Source of the DNA: Lingula anatina
Lineage: Eukaryota > Brachiopoda > Lingulata > Lingulida > Lingulidae
DNA: 61,607 nucleotides
Direction of reading: 5' to 3'
Assembly: GCF_001039355.2 (NCBI RefSeq)
Contig: NW_019776147.1
Coordinates: 17,442 to 79,048 of the forward strand
How positions within the stretch are numbered: the first letter of the stretch is position 1; each line of letters opens with the position of its first letter. This document shows positions 1-12,066 of the stretch, piece after piece. Below the pieces are notes generated by a model. It made no database searches. It worked only from the letters and a program-made list of their open reading frames with translations, and was not told where the DNA came from. Both the position numbers and the translations under genes were made by a program.

Positions 1-6
1 GAGAGA

Positions 7-103
<97 letters not shown>

Positions 104-118
104 AGAGAGAGAGAGATG

Positions 119-170
<52 letters not shown>

Positions 171-235
171 CAGAGAGAGAGAGAGAGAGATGGGAAGGAG
201 GGAAGGAAGGAGGGAGAGAGATAAAGAGAAGGGAG
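1..235. repeat. (GA)n microsatellite with ATGGAGA and GGAAGGA interruptions
   Basis: An almost uninterrupted GA dinucleotide tract runs from the window edge. Imperfect ATGGAGACAGAGA insertions recur near 96, 114 and 165, and the tract decays into GGAAGG-type purine repeats by about 230. The strand is nearly pure purine for over 200 bases, so it is a polypurine tract capable of triplex (H-DNA) formation. The repeat probably continues beyond the left edge. Confidence 0.97.
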
Positions 236-1623
236 AACATAGCGACGAAAAAAATGCAAATTTCCTGAGAAGGCTTTCCGCAAAAAAATACAGAAATATT
301 CGCAATGCGAAGACTGATAAAACACCACACCAAATATGTGTACTATTTTTGACATAAATATCATTTCAAGAAGTGCTGTAAAAAGATAATGAAATGCGTT
401 AACACGTTTATGTACATTCGTTTATGAACAAGTTGCTTGCAAGATTCAATTATGAAAACGCCCACGTATTTGTGTTTCTGAGTGAAAGAAAATGTCAATC
501 AGAGATACTTAGCGAAGCGTCTTTACTAAAGTTAATTTTACCTTCGAAAAAACACTTAACGAGCGCAGGGGTTACTTAATGTGAAATCCCAAGTGAGAGA
601 CTTTGACTTTCAAGCAATAAAACAAGCTGAAGTTGTTGAATGGTATAGCAGCAGCATATCTATTTATTACGGTGCACATGCTTTCGGGGTATTTAATCAT
701 GTGCTCACACATGTACAGTGTATAAGGGGGGGGGGGTGCGCCCGTCACATCCAGTTTACCAGTACATTGATCAGAATATAATAACTCGTAGGAAAATTCC
801 ATATAGGGCGTCTTAAACAGGGGACAGGCTCTTTGGGATTAAAGAAACCCAACAGGGACTGTGTAAGAATCCTATCGGACTTTCTGTAGAATTCTAATGT
901 AGCTATAGGACACTGTTCCATATAGGACCCCATAGGATTTTGGGGCAATATCCAATAGACCGCCCTGCATGGGTAGGACCACGAAGGAATATTATATAAA
1001 ATTCCATTACGGAAGCAGGCGGGAAAAGTAATTCCTCGTGATGCCAATTATAAAGCTTATTATAAGTCCCTGACGCATGTATTTGTGTGAAGAGGATGGC
1101 AGGATTAAGATTCGTGGATTTGTGACTGTTGTATTCGTGTGAGTCAGTAAATGTCTGTGAGTTAGCGTACTCATGTGCATTTTCGCGTCCGCATTTATGT
1201 ACATCTGCGTGTGCACTGTGTGTGTGAGCTTAAAAGAAAATTCATTTTTTCCAATCAAACAGTTTTCCAACTGCTTTCTAACGCCGACTTATCCCGTGGA
1301 ATAAGGATCATCGTATTAACAGAACCTGCATCAGTAATTCCATTCCCAGGCGTTTTTCAAAGCTTTTGGACATTGCTAACTGTATAAGAAACGGTAATAG
1401 CAGAATATTCGTGGCGAATTAAATCGAAGGCAAAAAAAAGGTTGAAAGACGCAGAAAATGTCAGGATTGCTTAATGCACAAATTGACTCTTTGGCGATGC
1501 ATTGCAAGGTACCTTGAACAAGGAAAAGGTCAAATTCGAATTGATGAACATCTAAGTCAAAATGCAACATTCGCGAGAAAAAAAAGTCGACTCACTGAAA
1601 TATCTAAGAGCACATTCAAAACA
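236..1623. other. Non-coding stretch, nothing recognised
   Basis: AT-rich sequence in which all open frames are short and show no recognisable domain. A G-run lies near 727-736. The part between about 790 and 1020 repeats TAGGA/CCTAT-like words and has AATTCCAT near both ends, as a decayed palindromic element might, but I could not set boundaries. Confidence 0.5.
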
Positions 1624-1725
1624 GTGGACTAACATATCCGTAGAACAAATATGGCGACCCATTAAAAAGCTTGCCGCTTAGTTCTGGATTAGATACTGAA
1701 TAGATTTCCTGCGGGATTTCCGCGT
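1624..1725 (+). repeat. Fragment of MITE family A
   Basis: The words AAATATGGCGACCCA, then TTGCCGCTTAGTTC, then ATACTGAATAGATTTCCTG match in the same order and spacing the inner arm of the family A copy beginning near 50404. They partly match the copy near 44431. The opposite arm is not recognisable here, so this is a half copy or old relic. Inference from comparison within the window. Confidence 0.6.
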
Positions 1726-2482
1726 ATCTGTGCTGAATGAACTCTTACAACAAAATTCGACAATTTTTAATATTTTATTATTTTTCAGTGTCGTCTTGTT
1801 CAGTTCTGTTCTAATTCTGTTGTTCCCCTCTACTGTTTTCAATTTTTTTGCACTACAAACTATTATTATTTTATAATTATTATATAATTTTAAGTATAAG
1901 TATCCTGGCTATTATTGCATATTTCGTGAGCAAAAGAAAGAAAAATATATTTTACTCTAGCGACGCCTCCCCCCTTTTAAAATCTACGATCCGACAGTTG
2001 GAATTAAAACGTTTAGGCTCTGGTTGAGCCAAATCTAATTGTCAGCGGCAGTTTCACATTGCTGCCGCTGAATATAAATGTGAGTTCCACACCATTTCTC
2101 CGCTTTTGTGGCTCACTCAACCAAAACAGCCGTGCGACATCCGGATTATACATTATATCGTAATCTACGGTAATTGAATGCGGCGGCTCTGGGGGTTTTC
2201 GAACAAAGACATCGCTTAGCAAAAGCCGTCAAATATCGGGTACACGCAATTTTAATGGTAAATGCATGTTGTGCTTTGTAATTGCCTGGAAGGTGACACG
2301 AAAAGCATGTCTAGGATATCTCTTTATACGGCAGATAAGCTTTTCTTATGCAAAAGTCAAGAATGGAAAAATTCAATCTGAAAAAAACATGATTAAGGCA
2401 GCGTGCGAGAATTAGACGTCTCGTAAATCATTTATTTATTTATCAATTTATTAAGTAACCACTTACTAATGTATTAACTATT

Positions 2483-2483
<1 letters not shown>
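1726..2483. other. Non-coding stretch with one strong short hairpin
   Basis: AT-rich sequence without a credible gene. A minus-strand open frame at 2013-2222 (69 codons) has no recognised domain. The notable part is a perfect 10-bp stem at 2042-2071, TCAGCGGCAG pairing with CTGCCGCTGA around a 10-base loop. Confidence 0.45.

Positions 2484-2525
<42 letters not shown>
2484..2525. repeat. (TG)n microsatellite
   Basis: Perfect TG dinucleotide repeat of about 21 units. Confidence 0.97.
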
Positions 2526-2527
<2 letters not shown>

Positions 2528-2599
2528 CTCCAGCAAGTTTCAATATTGTCTTGCACATTGATGACCCTATTAATAATCACATATTATTTTAGCGATCTA

Positions 2600-2798
2600 T
2601 GACGTCATACTGTGGTTTGTGACGTATCAAGAATTTCTGGCGGTAATATTGAAAGCACAAAAATCTTTAAGCAACTAAACTGAAGAAAACAAATGTAGTT
2701 TTACGGTATCTTTATTATTTCGTTTCATTGTGAAAGCATAGCCTACTATCGGAAGGCAAAGTCTGCGTACTTGACGTATCCAAGTGTATATTGACGTA
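2600..2798 (+). promoter_or_regulatory. Cluster of TGACGT (CRE/ATF-like) sites
   Basis: A full palindromic CRE consensus TGACGTCA sits at 2600-2607. TGACGTA half-sites follow at 2620, 2772 and 2792, all in the same orientation. Within each pair the start-to-start spacing is 20 bases. CREB/ATF bZIP factors are known to bind TGACGTCA. That this cluster is a functional enhancer is inference, because no nearby gene is recognised. Confidence 0.3.
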
Positions 2799-3134
2799 AT
2801 GTAACGTAACATACTTGTATAATCGTAAGCAAATCCGGAAAAGTTTTCTTTGAAACAGCTGTAAAGATGAAACGACTGTACTAAACAAACCCACGTAAGC
2901 TAATCAAAGAAATAATCAGTTTTACCAGAAAGGCAACCCTAATCTTTTTAAACATCTTAGTACAACACATTGGCTTTAAATCCCTAAAAGACCGGTTCCT
3001 TGGAGGATGAAATTAAGTAGAATCACAGGTGCACGTTTGTTTACAGGCAAAATAATTTATCAGATGTTCGGGTGTTGGATTACATTGATATGTCACCCTG
3101 GAAATCTGGATTAGTTTAGTTCCACTGAACTACA

Positions 3135-3387
3135 GGGCAAGTTTCATCATGAATAGCGCTATCCACTGGATATCACACTTTGGATAAAATTGCTAACGTC
3201 TGGACAAATCCTGTGGGTAAAGATGTGTTAACTAAAAACTAGATACTTATTTTTGCCTCTTATATTGCTTTCCAGTGGTTAAATAAGGTTGCTACTCTCA
3301 GGATAACTGTCCAGAGGATAATAATTTTATCCAAAGGATGCTGTTATCCATGGGATAGCGGTATCCACTGTTGATGAAACTGGACCC
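3135..3387. mobile_element. Palindromic MITE-like element rich in TATCCA/TGGATA
   Basis: The left end GGGCAAGTTTCATCATGAAT pairs with the right end, whose reverse complement reads GGGTCCAGTTTCATCAACAG. Both arms continue into AGCGCTATCC / ACCGCTATCC and repeated TATCCA-TGGATA words. It is about 253 bp with no coding capacity, so it is a non-autonomous inverted-repeat element. The superfamily is not determinable, as no target-site duplication is obvious. Confidence 0.65.
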
Positions 3388-3624
3388 AAGATGCTAGTTT
3401 ATATAGGATAGGTAATATCCCATTTCGGGGTGACTCATGGTCAGTGATATCAAACTCAGGTTGACAGAAAACGTCTGCAGGGTGATGGAGAGCTGACGTC
3501 AACAGGAATCTAAACCCAAGCTGCTGTTATGAGGGGGAGTGGATGGATTTTTTTTTTCTTTTTTTTTTTTTTTGCAAATGTTGTATAGAAGACGATCGAG
3601 TGCAGTGGTACGATAATATAGACC
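3388..3624. other. Spacer with poly-T run
   Basis: Unassigned sequence. A T-rich run near 3549-3574 lies beside the following element; no gene seen. Confidence 0.4.
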
Positions 3625-3625
3625 G

Positions 3626-3883
3626 CATTCAGAACAGATGATCCGCCAACTAACTGATCCGCAGATTAAATATGGCCGACCCCACTTTGATGGTCTCCCC
3701 GACTTCACACGCGCGATTAAACGGATTAAATCACGACTCCAAGGTTTAATTGCTAGACCCTGCGACGACGGCGCGTGTGAAGGCAGGAAGACCATCTGGG
3801 AATTGGGGGCATCGCTTTTTGAAGTGGCGTCGGCCATATTTAGTCGGCGGATCAGTTAGTCCTTGGATCATCATTTCTGAATG
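3626..3883. mobile_element. MITE family A, most complete copy
   Basis: Long imperfect terminal inverted repeats. The left arm starts CATTCAGAACAGATGATCCG and continues through ACTAACTGATCCGC to ATATGGCCGACC. The right arm, read as reverse complement, starts CATTCAGAAATGATGATCC and continues ACTAACTGATCCGCCGACTAAATATGGCCGAC. The centre contains CACGCGCG / CGCGTGTG arms as well, so nearly the whole 258 bp can fold as one hairpin. Open frames on both strands here are by-products of the palindrome. Related copies or fragments occur near 1624, 44431, 50229-50616, 51525 and 54515. Confidence 0.8.
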
Positions 3884-4560
3884 TCCTTTATGGAATACAG
3901 TGATGGGAATAGCTTGGTTTCGCCTCTTCTGAATTGTTATTCTTTTTTTGGATGAGCGGAAAAGGGGATTTCTGAAGCTGAAGTGTACTTGAGGTGTACT
4001 ACCCCCCCCCCCCCCGCCCCCCCGCCATTGCTCCCGCCTTAGGAGTAGAATTAACATGGCAGACATTAGGATGAACATGGTACCGTGATAGTGAGGATAA
4101 ATTAGTGATATTAAGACGCCACAGACATGAAACTAGAGTCTAATACAAAGAAAATGACTTAAAAAAGAAGTATGTTTTTTCCTATATGATTATGCCATTG
4201 AGTGATCCACGGGGAAATTTGGTGAAGTAATCCCAAGCCGATTATCTGATGTTCAAAGAATCTTTAAGTACGTCAAAGTATTCTTTATTATGACCGATGA
4301 CTGACGTAAAAATTTAGTATACATTTGTGAATTGGTTTCCTTATTACAAAACAATAATTCCCATTTACAAAGCCTTAGGTGAACCACGCTGGTGTTAAGT
4401 GTCTAAAATTGTGGATGTGTTCCTAAATATAACTTTTATTTTTTATATCCGAAGTTGTGTTCACAAGCAGAATTTAGAGTAAATGGACAGTTGAGGAATG
4501 GGCAGCATTGTGAATGTTTCTACTTCATATATTTTTCTTAAGCGATATTAACTACGCCAA
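3884..4560. other. Spacer with poly-C run
   Basis: Non-coding, with a poly-C run near 4002-4021. It precedes the truncated LINE; no gene or clear repeat boundary seen. Confidence 0.4.
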
Positions 4561-5452
4561 AAAAAAAACTACTCCAGCCCGCTTTGGTCTTCATATATTC
4601 TTTTATATGGATGTGAAATCTGGGCCCAAGAAATCTTCACAGAGAAAAAAATATCATTAAATAAAATAAACAAAATGCCCTTAGAACAAATACACTTAAA
4701 GATGTGTAAATGGGCACTTGGTGTAAGAAGGTCAGCTAGCAATAATGCCTGCCGTGCAGAACTTGGGCGCCTGCCATTATACTTGGACATTGTCAAATTA
4801 GTATCAAGATACAGTGAAAGGCTGAATAACCTTCCAGAGCAAAGAATTGTCAAGCAAGCGTACAATAGAGAACAAGCAAAAAGGGAAAAAAACTGGTTTT
4901 GGGCAATGTCAAACTTGGCTACATGTTGGGGACTAAATCACTCAAATTCAACCCTAACGGTTAATAAAATTCACAATAACCAAAATTTAGAAAGTGACAT
5001 AGCCGTCAAAATAAAATCAGATTTTTGGGAAGAGTTACACAGAGAGGAAAATAATAAGCTGAGGACATGCAGGAAAATTAAACATCAATATGAACCCGAA
5101 CCATACTTTTAAAAAAATGAATATTTCACGCACCCACGAACAACTTTTGGCAAAAATGCGAATTAGTGACCATGACCTAGAAATTGAAAAAGGGCGACAT
5201 ACAAACCCAAAAACACAATTTTCAGACCGAAAATGCCCCCACTGTAATGAGGTAGATGAAATACATTTTTTCCTAAAATGCACCCATCACAAAATTGAAA
5301 GGAAATTGCTGTTCGAATGCATACCAGAGGTAAACTTGCAAGGTCTAACAGACGAGGTCAAACAGCTTGACATCATTCTGAACCCACCCACTGAACAGAG
5401 TGCAATTGCAGTAGGGAATTTTGTAAGTAAAATTATGAAAAAACGTAATTAA
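4561..5452 (+). pseudogene. 5'-truncated, frameshifted non-LTR retrotransposon ORF2 C-terminus
   Basis: Reading from 4561 without requiring a start codon, the frame gives the motif LLYGCEIW at 4600-4623, then KMCKWALGVRRSASNNACRA and ELGRLPL. This block is typical of the region after the reverse transcriptase core in LINE ORF2 proteins. The frame stops at 5110-5112 just as the next frame (5090-5452) continues the same protein after a run of seven A, indicating a one-base frameshift near 5107-5117. The second part carries a zinc-knuckle-like CPHC...HFFLKCTHH segment, also usual at LINE ORF2 C-termini. The endonuclease and the reverse transcriptase core with its FADD-type motif are missing, as expected of 5' truncation. 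Dead copy; the clade is not assigned. Confidence 0.85.
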
Positions 5453-5664
5453 CTAGAAGTGCACAAATGATTTCATGCATCTCACCTGTATATCAAGAGA
5501 ATGTATATTGTGTAACATTATATAAGTATAATTTTTTTCTCTCTTTCATTTTCTTACTATCATTACTATCTTTAGTAATATGTATAATATATAGTAGATA
5601 GAGAGCCTCTAAATGTAAAAAAAACATTTCAGTGCTCAATAAATTATTATTATTATTATTATAT
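5453..5664 (+). mobile_element. 3' UTR and (TTA)n tail of the LINE copy
   Basis: After the ORF2 remnant comes about 190 bp of AT-rich 3' UTR ending in AATAAA at 5638-5643, then ATT/TTA repeats to about 5664. Short microsatellite tails instead of poly-A are known in several LINE clades. The tail orientation agrees with the plus-strand coding remnant. Confidence 0.65.
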
Positions 5665-6555
5665 ATGAAGGGTTAGATATACTATGAATTAATGAGAGAG
5701 AGAGAGAGAGAGGAAAGGAAAGGAAAGAATGGGATTTTTAGTGTTCTACTCTCCTGAATTAGCCATCAGTTTTGTGTCTGGTTAACTTTAAGGCTGTCAG
5801 GCCCGATAAGTCTGTAATGATGAGTGGAACCAACGCAAAGGGACCTTCCCAGAACCCCTCCCCCTCCCTCCCCGGAGGGTTGTCAGAAAGTTGTCAAACT
5901 CGGACCAATAGTTCCACAGTTATCCCCCACAATTAAACGTTTTCAAGCCTGCTCTACATGTACATACAGTTATCCCCCAAAATTGAACATTTCCAAGCCT
6001 TCAACTTTAATGATAACCTGACTTCACCTTGACTTGACGTAATTAAGAACGTCTGAGAAATTAACCTTTTTGGCTTGCGTACTTGTTTATAGGGCTCAAT
6101 TACTGTTAACTTAATTAGAACCTTTTCGCACTAGAAGGCTCGTCTCTGTCGGATTTGAGATTGTACTAATTAGGCAGGGGGGAGAGGGGGACATTAGAGG
6201 AAGGCAATTAATGCAAGGTGATGTAAGTGGGTATGTAGGTTAAGTAATGAAAAGGGGTGGAGAAGGGGAAGGGCACCTGCAAGCCGTCACCCTCTAACCC
6301 GCCGTTGCTTCATTATAAACAAACACAAGTGATATTCTTTTTGTATTACCCTCACGTTTTTCTATAAATAATTTGCACTTTTTACTAAGAAGTCTTAACA
6401 CTTTGGCCAGTCAAATTGCGGGAATCTTATAACTCTTAATTCTATATTGTCCGGTCACTGACCTCGCCACTAAACTACAGCTGACCTTGACCTCCTGTTT
6501 CCTTACCCTGGCCCTTTCTGCCTCAAAGAGAGTTTACTAAAGAAGCCTTACGGGG
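5665..6555. other. Non-coding stretch with short GA tract and local duplication
   Basis: GA repeats at about 5694-5712. ACAGTTATCCCCCACAATTA near 5917 recurs as ACAGTTATCCCCCAAAATTG near 5967, a small direct duplication about 50 bp apart. No gene recognised. Confidence 0.45.
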
Positions 6556-6580
6556 TACATGTATAGGTCCTATACATGTA
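6556..6580. repeat. 25-bp near-perfect palindrome (12 + 1 + 12)
   Basis: TACATGTATAGG, one T, then CCTATACATGTA: two perfectly complementary 12-base arms around a single base. It is short and AT-rich, so its role is unknown. Confidence 0.85.
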
Positions 6581-7632
6581 TCAGGGGCGGAGTTAGGGAG
6601 GTGTCAGTGGGGTCCTGACACACCCTCGGTTTCTGGAAAAAAATCACACCAATATTGCCCTCTTGATATTAGAATTTTAGGAGCTAAATCATAGTTCTAA
6701 ACTGCACCAAGTTGCACCGTTTGTTTGCCCTCCAAAACACCGAACCACTGTTTCGCATCCAGCGCCGGGGTGGCGACTTCAAATGAGAAACCTTCTCTTT
6801 TCCCTCCTCTCTCTCTCCATCTCTCTCTCTTTCCCCCACTCTCTCCCTTTCTCCCCCCCCCCCCCCTCACTCTCTCTCTTAACACTAGGGTTCGTTGGGG
6901 TCGGTCAGCAAAAAGTATAGATAATTTAAGCAGAGACCCCTAGCGTAGATGCAGTGCCAGGATTGACGTTGACAAATGTTAAAAGCTGTGGCCCTCTGGT
7001 ACCCCTGCACGTGGAAGTCTTTTTTACGAGTGCAGACAAGTATCTGGGCCTTTAAAAGGAAAATGACAATCGCCTTTTGCTGCCATAACCCTGACTTGTA
7101 GTCATTTCACGAAAATATAATGCCGACTTTTGCTTTTAACACACTAATGGTTTCCCCCGTTAAAATTACTACTTTCTTCCGTAATCGCAGTGCAATGTTA
7201 ATCAGGTGTCGTTCGTGTTAACTGCTTATTTCTTTTTAAGTAGCTTTGGTCGAGTCCCCTCAATTATCGTGATTTTTTTCGGTTATTTCTTGAAATGTCA
7301 GGGATAAAGAAAGTCAAACGGCCAGACCAAAAATGAAGACTTTCCTGATCGTGCAATTCCCTTGTTGTTGTACAGCAATTTCCTCTATACAGATACTACA
7401 TGCCCATGTAGTACGTCAAATCTCGCGACGGGGTGGCGATATAGAATTAAAAACAATCTTCTTTCTCTCCCTGCCTTTCTCCCTCCATCTCTCTTTCTTC
7501 TTGATCTGCCTGTCTGTCTGTCCTCTTTCTATTTTTTATGAAGGAAACATTGCTGATCCAATTTTCTGATTTAGTTTTAATGTCAGTGTTAATATAAACT
7601 TTAATTGTCAGAGTTTATTATTATGCTAGATA

Positions 7633-7673
<41 letters not shown>

Positions 7674-10240
7674 TTTGACTCTTTTAAGTCATTGCTTTGA
7701 CTATGGTTACGCAGTGATCTCTAAAATTGTCGTCACAGGTAACATGTTTGAATGTTGACACTTCTTGAATTGCAATGATGGATGTTTCTCATACATGTAT
7801 CTTCCCGGGGAACGAGGAGATGAAAAGCTTTGTATAAATAGTAAAGGTATGCTGTGTTAATGGATTTTCACACCAAGTCCTTGAAAATATACTGTCCTGC
7901 TGAGGAGTCATTGCCCGATCAGTCTCCGTGCGTGGAGTCCGTGTTATGTACCATTCCTAGTCTATAAGTCAAAATTTTAAAAAAGGAGCTTATTAAAGGA
8001 TTTGGCTGCACCCCCTGTTTTATGATTGATCCTAATAGCTCTGAACCTGAAATGTTCATTTCTGCTTGTTTCCGGCTTGAGAGGTGTCCATTTGTACCGG
8101 AAACGACTAAAATTTAAGATGGCCCCCATGTATTAATTTGCCATATGTCAATACAAAAATTGATTTTAAAATGACATTACAATGAAATATTATCAGAGTG
8201 TGCACTGGTCACAAGTATCCTAACGAAATAACTTTTCTAATTGAATCATGTTCATTTGAACCACCATACTGTAGTCTTCCAGCCATTTCAGAAGAAATAT
8301 TGATATCAGGTCTTTATATTTGAATGTTTCTATCGCTTCAAAGGGCTGTATTGGAAAATAAATCATTTTAGATAATATTTACAATAAATGTATATAATCG
8401 GTTGTTTTAGAAGCTTACAGCTGTGTACCACATAAAAAAATATATTGTTGTTCTGTCACGATGCCGAAGAATTGATAAATGTATTCTGAATGTCCCTGTC
8501 ATTTTGAAGATCCGTTCTATAGAAATGAAAGGTAAAACCTATAACAGTGCTTTTATTTCTAATTCGTTCTCATATTTTGATTTACCTCGTAGCCTTTTAT
8601 GTTTTCGAGTCATAAAGGAATTGCAGACCTTTTTCTCAGGAAAACGTCTGTTGGAAATGACAGTTAAGGCTAAAACTTACCTGACATTTGCAGACGCGCA
8701 ATTCCAACATGGCCTGAAATACTTGTGCCAAGTTACATGTATGCACAGTTGTTGCATTTCTTCAAGCCCTGTTCGTCATGTGTGATTTCGACGTGATTTG
8801 TTTTGACATTTTGTGTGTGTGTGTGTGTGTGTTCTGTGGATCAAATGATTTCAGAATAAGCTAGATTTCGTACATGTACATGTAGCAGTAGGGATAATAT
8901 AAGATTAGCTAGTCACAGTCAGGAATAGAAATTATCTTACAACTTTGCGTCTTGGTGCTTCGAGTTTTGTTCACTCGTACCTATACACAAAACAGCCTTT
9001 TCCCACCAAATAACACGATTGTCTGCAAACTTCTAAAACTACAAAATACATTGCACATGCCGAACTACAACCCCCCCCCCCCCCCCCCATTTCTTTAGAG
9101 ACGCGCGTTACACACAGACAAAATGTTCATAGAACAAACAGTATTTTAACCCCTTCCTTAATTTCTTTAGAGACGCACATCACACACAGACAAAAAGTAC
9201 ACAAGATAACAGAAAAGGTTATTGTCCTGAAGCGGAAATCCCCGGTCCGCTTTGTTTACCAAGACCACAAACCACATCGTTCAAAAAACTAATCTGTCAA
9301 AAGCGTCAGATTATACGTTTACTTAGATGTAGCGCTGAGATTGGTTGTCGTATAAAAGTACGCTGAATTTGTAGAACAATACCTGATAAAGCCATAAGGA
9401 CATTTCCTGAAAATTAAATTGCTCTCTGCGTTTCAAAATTGCATAACCGTCGACTGAATGAAGCTTATTTGTCTAGTCCTGGCCCTTGGAGACTTTAATC
9501 ATTGTATCTGTTGGAAGGTTTGCCAACAACGTAACTTGTCGATAATTATATAGATTCTCGTTAGAGGATTAAAATAACTCTTCCTACCCGTGCCAAACGT
9601 CTGATGGGAACAACACGCTGATTATTTCTGAGATGTTGTAAAACGTTTGGGCAAAGATGAAGAACCTTTTTGCAACGATGAAGGTTAAATCACATCGACA
9701 TGCCTCTTGTTCGAGATTTTTAAACCAGACAGTTTTGCACAAAGTAATGACTACTGTGAATTAAATTGAAATTAGGTTCTTTGCTGCTAAAACAAAATTT
9801 ACATCAGTAAGAGATATGCAGTGGTTTTTCAAAGGACGTTCTTTACAATGAGGCGTGGCCATCTATAATCTCAATAACACAAGGGGAATTAGTCCTAACA
9901 TTGTTCACCTAAACTGCCCCTGATAAACCTCGAACAAAACAATTTAAAGCGGCCAAAAGATTCTCATACAGATTGCCTTTGGTATAATGGTATGGTTTCT
10001 TAGTTTTTAGTTTCTTAGTTTCTTAGTTTTTTTTTAATATGTTGTGTTGGTCGACTTAGGGAAAAAAATGTTCCATATTATCTTGATACATGTAGAAACA
10101 GTCCCCAAACCAAAGCAAATAGCGTCACCCTGTAGACTAGACTAACTGTTAAGAGGTAATACAGACATAGACCATTAAAAGTACTAGGATTATGCAGGTA
10201 TTTCGAAGCAAAGCATTATTTCGGACAAATAGGACAGTGT
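6581..10240. other. Long stretch without a recognisable gene
   Basis: Contains CT/poly-C low complexity near 6799-6880, an (ATT)n tract at about 7632-7671, a short (TG)n near 8813-8831 and a poly-C run at 9071-9088. Open frames up to 120 codons (8423-8785, opening with GTG rather than ATG) have no recognisable domain. Short unannotated exons cannot be excluded by eye. Confidence 0.45.
9089..9210 (+). repeat. Two-copy direct repeat, about 72-bp period
   Basis: ATTTCTTTAGAGACGCGCGT followed by TACACACAGACAAAA at 9089 recurs as ATTTCTTTAGAGACGCACAT followed by CACACACAGACAAAA at 9161. The spacing is 72 bp and the second copy fades after about 45 bases. It directly follows a poly-C run. Confidence 0.75.
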
Positions 10241-10249
10241 AAATATCCC

Positions 10250-11850
10250 CCCCCCCCGACCCCAGAGGGAAAAAAATGTACAGTAAAACATGCAAAAAAG
10301 TGACATAAATCGTAACTGGTGTCTTACACCTCAAAAATAATCCGGATCCCCATATGATTAGTACAGGTTAGGGTTAGTTGGAGTATTGGGTAAATGGGAC
10401 GAATGTCACCTGTATAAAGTAATGTGAAGCGGACTTCCATTCCTAGCGGACAACCAGTCCTGTTACACCGGTACGCGGCTTTAGCTAATGTCTGGGAAAT
10501 TCCAACCTTTAGTTGCACAGTGACGATATACTGTGGAGCATGATCGATAAATTAATTAATTCTCCATAGAGTTACCACCCAGGCGGGCGTATGATTAGAC
10601 GGCTTACTCGTATGTCATTGTTGTAGAACATACCCTAGCTACTGTAATATACTATCATTACAATGTTGCACCAAAATCAAAGGAAATGAAAAAAGCAGTA
10701 TATCAAGTTGCGCAACACATGGTCTCCTTTCCACTCTGCTAGATGGATCTACCTAGGAACGGTTCGAAGGCGCTTGGGAACGACTAACTCGAAATAAGGT
10801 GAAACCTTTCCTCTCCACACGAAAAGTCGGATGTCAATCGGTCGGTGGATCCAACGGTTTGACTGCAATGAAAACAATTGAACTTGTGTAACATATACTT
10901 TTGTAAATAAAAACTAGTTTAGTAAGGAACTGCCGTGTGAATCTAGCCTGATAAACGCTATCATCGCGTGACTTATTAATAGGATCTTCTGTTGCATGTC
11001 GCTGTCGGAGTCATAATGAATATCACGTTTATTCAACATGTGTTATAAAAGTCCAAATCCAATTACCAACTCTTCTTCGCCTAGTTAATCATCAATAACT
11101 ACCAGGACCGTTCATTGATCAAACAGTTTCTATGGCGTTGGAGTGGGTCTGGCATGACATCACCTCCAAACACGTGCTGGTGGAAGACGACGGAGGCAGT
11201 CGCCATTTTAATTGAGCGTTCCGCTTGTGGGAAAATAGTTCACAAAGGGTTGTGTGCATTGATGTACATGTAAGTTGTATTTTCTATAAAGTTCTAAGTA
11301 CAAAGGCGTAGGTTTCGAATTTGCACTTTTTTGTGATCTTCTTTCTCATTTTCACCCCCTATATCCCTGATTCTTATTATCTCTCTCTGTCGTTTTTTTC
11401 TTTGTCTGTACTCTAAATCTACGACTCTGCTATGAATTATATATGCTTGTGACAAAAATGACAAATGATATAAAGAAGTATTATTGACTATTAATGGAAA
11501 GCTACCATCCGCACGCAGTGATTTATATATAATTCACCCACAAGATGCAACCGTGCATGTATCATTTTATCTAACGTGTTGTTTTTTATGCACTCTGTCG
11601 AACCTGTCTTTCCGATTTTATGTTTCTATTCCGATATATCTGCGGGTTTTTTTCTTTTTTTAGGACATGTATATACGTTTCAACTAATCGTTTCATAAAC
11701 AAATAACAATTAAGAGTTTATGTCTGAGAGATTATTATATATTTAAGTGTGTTTTGTTCATCTATCCATCAATTTAACTTTACGGGGCGAGGGGGGTAAA
11801 ACTAAAATGTTACCAACAAAATTCCTCCAAACACAAACACACAAACCCAA

Positions 11851-11891
<41 letters not shown>

Positions 11892-12030
11892 GATCCACAC
11901 ACACACACACAGACGCACACACGCAGACGCACACACATACATACAAAAAGAAAAAAAAGAGAGACGCGCGCACACACACACATTCGCATACACATAGAAA
12001 CACACAAAGTGACACATGCTCACACACCCA
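10250..12030 (+). repeat. Copy 1 of a ~1.8-kb direct duplication
   Basis: From the poly-C/CCAGAGG lead-in through GTACAGTAAAACATGC to the GA and CA tracts ending near 12030, this block is repeated almost base for base starting near 12067. The offset is 1821 near the left end and 1828 near the right, mainly from homopolymer and dinucleotide length changes. I counted roughly a dozen substitutions in the first ~950 bp. No open frame here looks genic: the longest lies in the CA/GA repeats, and the 64-codon minus-strand frame at 10324-10518 occurs in both copies without a recognised domain. Near 10433 it contains GCGGACTTCCATTCCTAG and then GTTACACCGG, words also seen near 56545 and in family B elements. 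Confidence 0.92.
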
Positions 12031-12060
12031 CACACACACATACTTGTCTATGTGTACCAA

Positions 12061-12066
12061 NAAAAA
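12061..12066. other. Unresolved base and homopolymer at the duplication junction
   Basis: A single N at 12061 followed by AAAAA and about 19 C bases joins the two copies. This is the kind of place where assemblers break or mis-join. Confidence 0.8.

Noticed and set aside
3499-4078. Overlapping frames on both strands of about 60-112 codons
   Set aside because: Most of this is the family A hairpin element and its poly-C flank; mirrored frames are expected in a palindrome.
6582-6640. Possible hAT-type end CAGGGGCGGAG
   Set aside because: Only one end is visible; no opposite terminal repeat or target duplication found.
10369-10378. GGTTAGGGTTAG as a telomere-like repeat (also at about 12188)
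   Set aside because: Only two units and shared by the duplicated block; too short to indicate an interstitial telomere.
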